Assembly (NCBI GenBank): GCA_902784425.1
Contig: CACZUS010000001.1
Location: forward strand, 1-64,000
Direction of reading: 5' to 3'
Length of the DNA stretch: 64,000 nt
From: an uncultured Bacteroidales bacterium
Lineage (GTDB): Bacteria; Bacteroidota; Bacteroidia; Bacteroidales; Paludibacteraceae
This document shows, in pieces, positions 62,716 to 64,000 of this stretch. Numbering within the stretch: the stretch's first letter is position 1; each line of letters begins with the position of its first letter. The translations under genes and the position numbers were made by a program. The notes under the pieces were generated by a model, which saw only the letters and a list, made by a program, of their open reading frames with translations, did not search any database and had not been told where the DNA came from.

Positions 62716-63105
62716 ATGGCAAAAAAAGCAGTAGCAACCAAAAAAAAGGTAGTAAAAGTTGACGCAATTGGACAATTGCATGTACATTCATCTTTTAACA
62801 ATATCATAGTTTCATTAGCAAACTCTGAGGGTCAGATTATTTCATGGTCATCAGCTGGTAAGATGGGATTCCGTGGTTCAAAGAAGAACACTCCATATGC
62901 AGCACAGATGGCAGCTCAGGATTGTGCTAAAGCAGCCTATGATTTAGGTTTAAGGAAAGTTAAGGCATACGTAAAAGGTCCAGGTAATGGCCGTGAGTCT
63001 GCAATTCGTACCATCCATGGTGCAGGAATTGAGGTGATGGAAATTATCGACGTAACACCACTACCACATAATGGTTGTCGACCACCTAAAAAACGTAGAG
63101 TATAA
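62716..63105 (+). CDS. rpsK: Ribosomal protein uS11
   Basis: 30S platform protein next to the mRNA exit. [43 protein letters not shown] (~22-64) and [37 protein letters not shown] at the end are diagnostic. 129 aa, equal to E. coli. The N-terminus is a short Lys-rich stretch. Followed by a 113-base gap with possible RNA structure before rpsD. Confidence 0.97.
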   Translation: MAKKAVATKKKVVKVDAIGQLHVHSSFNNIIVSLANSEGQIISWSSAGKMGFRGSKKNTPYAAQMAAQDCAKAAYDLGLRKVKAYVKGPGNGRESAIRTIHGAGIEVMEIIDVTPLPHNGCRPPKKRRV

Positions 63106-63119
63106 TTTTATATTTATTA

Positions 63120-63199
63120 CAAACAGCTTTCGAATCTCGCATTGTGAATGATTGCAATTTAATCCTCTCTGCAATCGCGGCTGCACGGTTCAAGGTTTG
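63120..63199 (+). promoter_or_regulatory. Candidate structured leader of rpsD
   Basis: Outer helix CAAAC/GTTTG (63120-63124 with 63195-63199), then AGC/GCT (63125-63127 with 63180-63182), inner GATTGCA/TGCAATC (63150-63156 with 63170-63176). It occupies the only long gap of the alpha set, directly before rpsD, where S4 autoregulation through a folded mRNA is known in other phyla. Inferred from pairing. Confidence 0.45.
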
Positions 63200-63218
63200 G
63201 AATTAATAATTAAAAAAA

Positions 63219-63824
63219 ATGGCTAGATACACAGGTCCAAAAACTAAGATTGCGCGTCGTTTTGGAGAACCAATTTTCGGTCCAGATAAGATTTTGGCAA
63301 AAAGAAATTTTCCTCCCGGACAACATGGCGTAAATAGAAGAAAGAAGTCTTCTGAGTACGGTATTCAGTTGAACGAGAAGCAAAAGGCTAAATATACTTA
63401 TGGCGTTTTAGAAAGACAATTCCGTAATTTGTTCGAGAAAGCTTCTGCAACAAAGGGTATTACCGGTGAGGTATTATTACAATTATTGGAGACTCGTCTT
63501 GATAATGTAGTTTATCGTTTAGGTATAGCTCCTACAAGAGCAGCAGCTCGTCAGTTAGTATCACACTGCCACATCGTTGTTGATGGTGAGGTGGTTAATA
63601 TTCCTTCATACTCTGTTAAACCAGGTCAAGTAGTAGGTGTTCGTGAGAGATCTAAATCTCTTGAGGTTATCGAAAATTCTTTGACAGGTTTCAATCATAG
63701 CAAATATGCATGGTTAGAGTGGGATGGATCTTCATTGTCTGGTAAATTCTTGCATCTTCCAGAAAGAGCTGATATTCCAGAGAATATTAAAGAACAATTG
63801 ATCGTCGAACTTTACTCTAAATAA
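63219..63824 (+). CDS. rpsD: Ribosomal protein uS4
   Basis: Primary 16S rRNA binder at the mRNA entry. [22 protein letters not shown] start, [43 protein letters not shown] (~29-71), then the S4 domain [34 protein letters not shown] (~90-123). 201 aa (E. coli 206). No zinc-binding cysteines at the N-terminus. In several phyla S4 represses its own operon; the 113-base leader here is structured. rpoA follows after ten bases. Confidence 0.97.
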   Translation: MARYTGPKTKIARRFGEPIFGPDKILAKRNFPPGQHGVNRRKKSSEYGIQLNEKQKAKYTYGVLERQFRNLFEKASATKGITGEVLLQLLETRLDNVVYRLGIAPTRAAARQLVSHCHIVVDGEVVNIPSYSVKPGQVVGVRERSKSLEVIENSLTGFNHSKYAWLEWDGSSLSGKFLHLPERADIPENIKEQLIVELYSK

Positions 63825-63834
63825 TAACTGATCC

Positions 63835-64000
63835 ATGGCAATTTTAGCATTTCAAAAACCTGATAAAGTAATAATGTTGGAAGCGGACAACTTCTACGGA
63901 AAGTTTGAGTTCCGTCCGCTAGAACCCGGTTATGGTATTACTGTTGGTAATGCTTTAAGGCGTATATTGCTCTCTTCTTTGGAAGGTTTTGCAATAACTT
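63835..64000 (+). CDS. rpoA: RNA polymerase alpha subunit (5' part)
   Basis: ATG at 63835 opens a frame running off the window end after 55 codons. The visible residues [20 protein letters not shown] and then [35 protein letters not shown] match the alpha N-terminal domain, including the dimerisation motif [14 protein letters not shown]. The subunit starts assembly of RNA polymerase and its C-terminal domain, outside the window, contacts activators. Last visible gene of the alpha set, ten bases after rpsD. Confidence 0.95.
   Translation, partial: MAILAFQKPDKVIMLEADNFYGKFEFRPLEPGYGITVGNALRRILLSSLEGFAIT

Overview
The window looks like part of a Bacteroidales (phylum Bacteroidota) chromosome, AT-rich and densely coded. 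Four things point there. Promoters follow the Bacteroidetes pattern, a -33 TTTG about 19 nt from a -7 box TAnnTTTG. There is a complete type IX secretion core operon (PorP-GldK-GldL-GldM-GldN). There are CarboxypepD-reg/TonB receptors, DUF3857 transglutaminase-like proteins and BspA-like leucine-rich repeats. The str, S10, spc and alpha ribosomal operons run together without tuf. A type IX system argues against Bacteroides itself and fits a Porphyromonadaceae- or Paludibacteraceae-like relative; I cannot name a species.

Layout. 1-4250: accessory stretch with small membrane proteins, a transglutaminase-like protein of clearly higher GC, two lipoproteins and a small SFPD-repeat protein, plus a gene-free segment carrying hairpins. 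4250-11060 (mostly minus strand): tRNA-Gly(CCC), two DUF3857 proteins (one with an intact, one with a lost transglutaminase triad), a membrane DjlA-like J-protein, tRNA-Gln(UUG) and tyrS. 11150-13070: efp, a methyltransferase with an in-frame duplication, a DUF2795 protein. 13194-19066: type IX secretion operon. 19175-22404: leuS and rplS. 22535-30653: an outer-membrane biogenesis operon (two-domain parvulin, SurA-N-like lipoprotein, SurA-like parvulin, OstA/LptA-like protein, TonB-dependent receptor). 30682-33102: FucP/GluP-type sugar importer and ROK glucokinase. 33103-35890: REP-like palindromes and three tandem modular paralogs of unknown function. 35919-47059: PIF1-like helicase with HRDC and HTH tails, prmA, a secreted Tyr/Trp- and Ser/Arg-rich protein, a FadL-like outer-membrane protein, an aquaporin, an acyltransferase and valS. 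47321-64000: 31 translation and secretion genes from rpsL to the 5' end of rpoA.

The conserved blocks supply translation, Sec export, periplasmic chaperoning, outer-membrane assembly and type IX secretion; GluP plus ROK kinase would import and phosphorylate hexose. The least explained parts are the tandem paralog triplet at 33292-35828 and structured RNA candidates in front of rplS, rpsG, rpsH and rpsD, which sit where ribosomal-protein autoregulatory leaders would be expected. I saw no CRISPR array, no intact insertion sequence, no prophage and no recognisable defence system.
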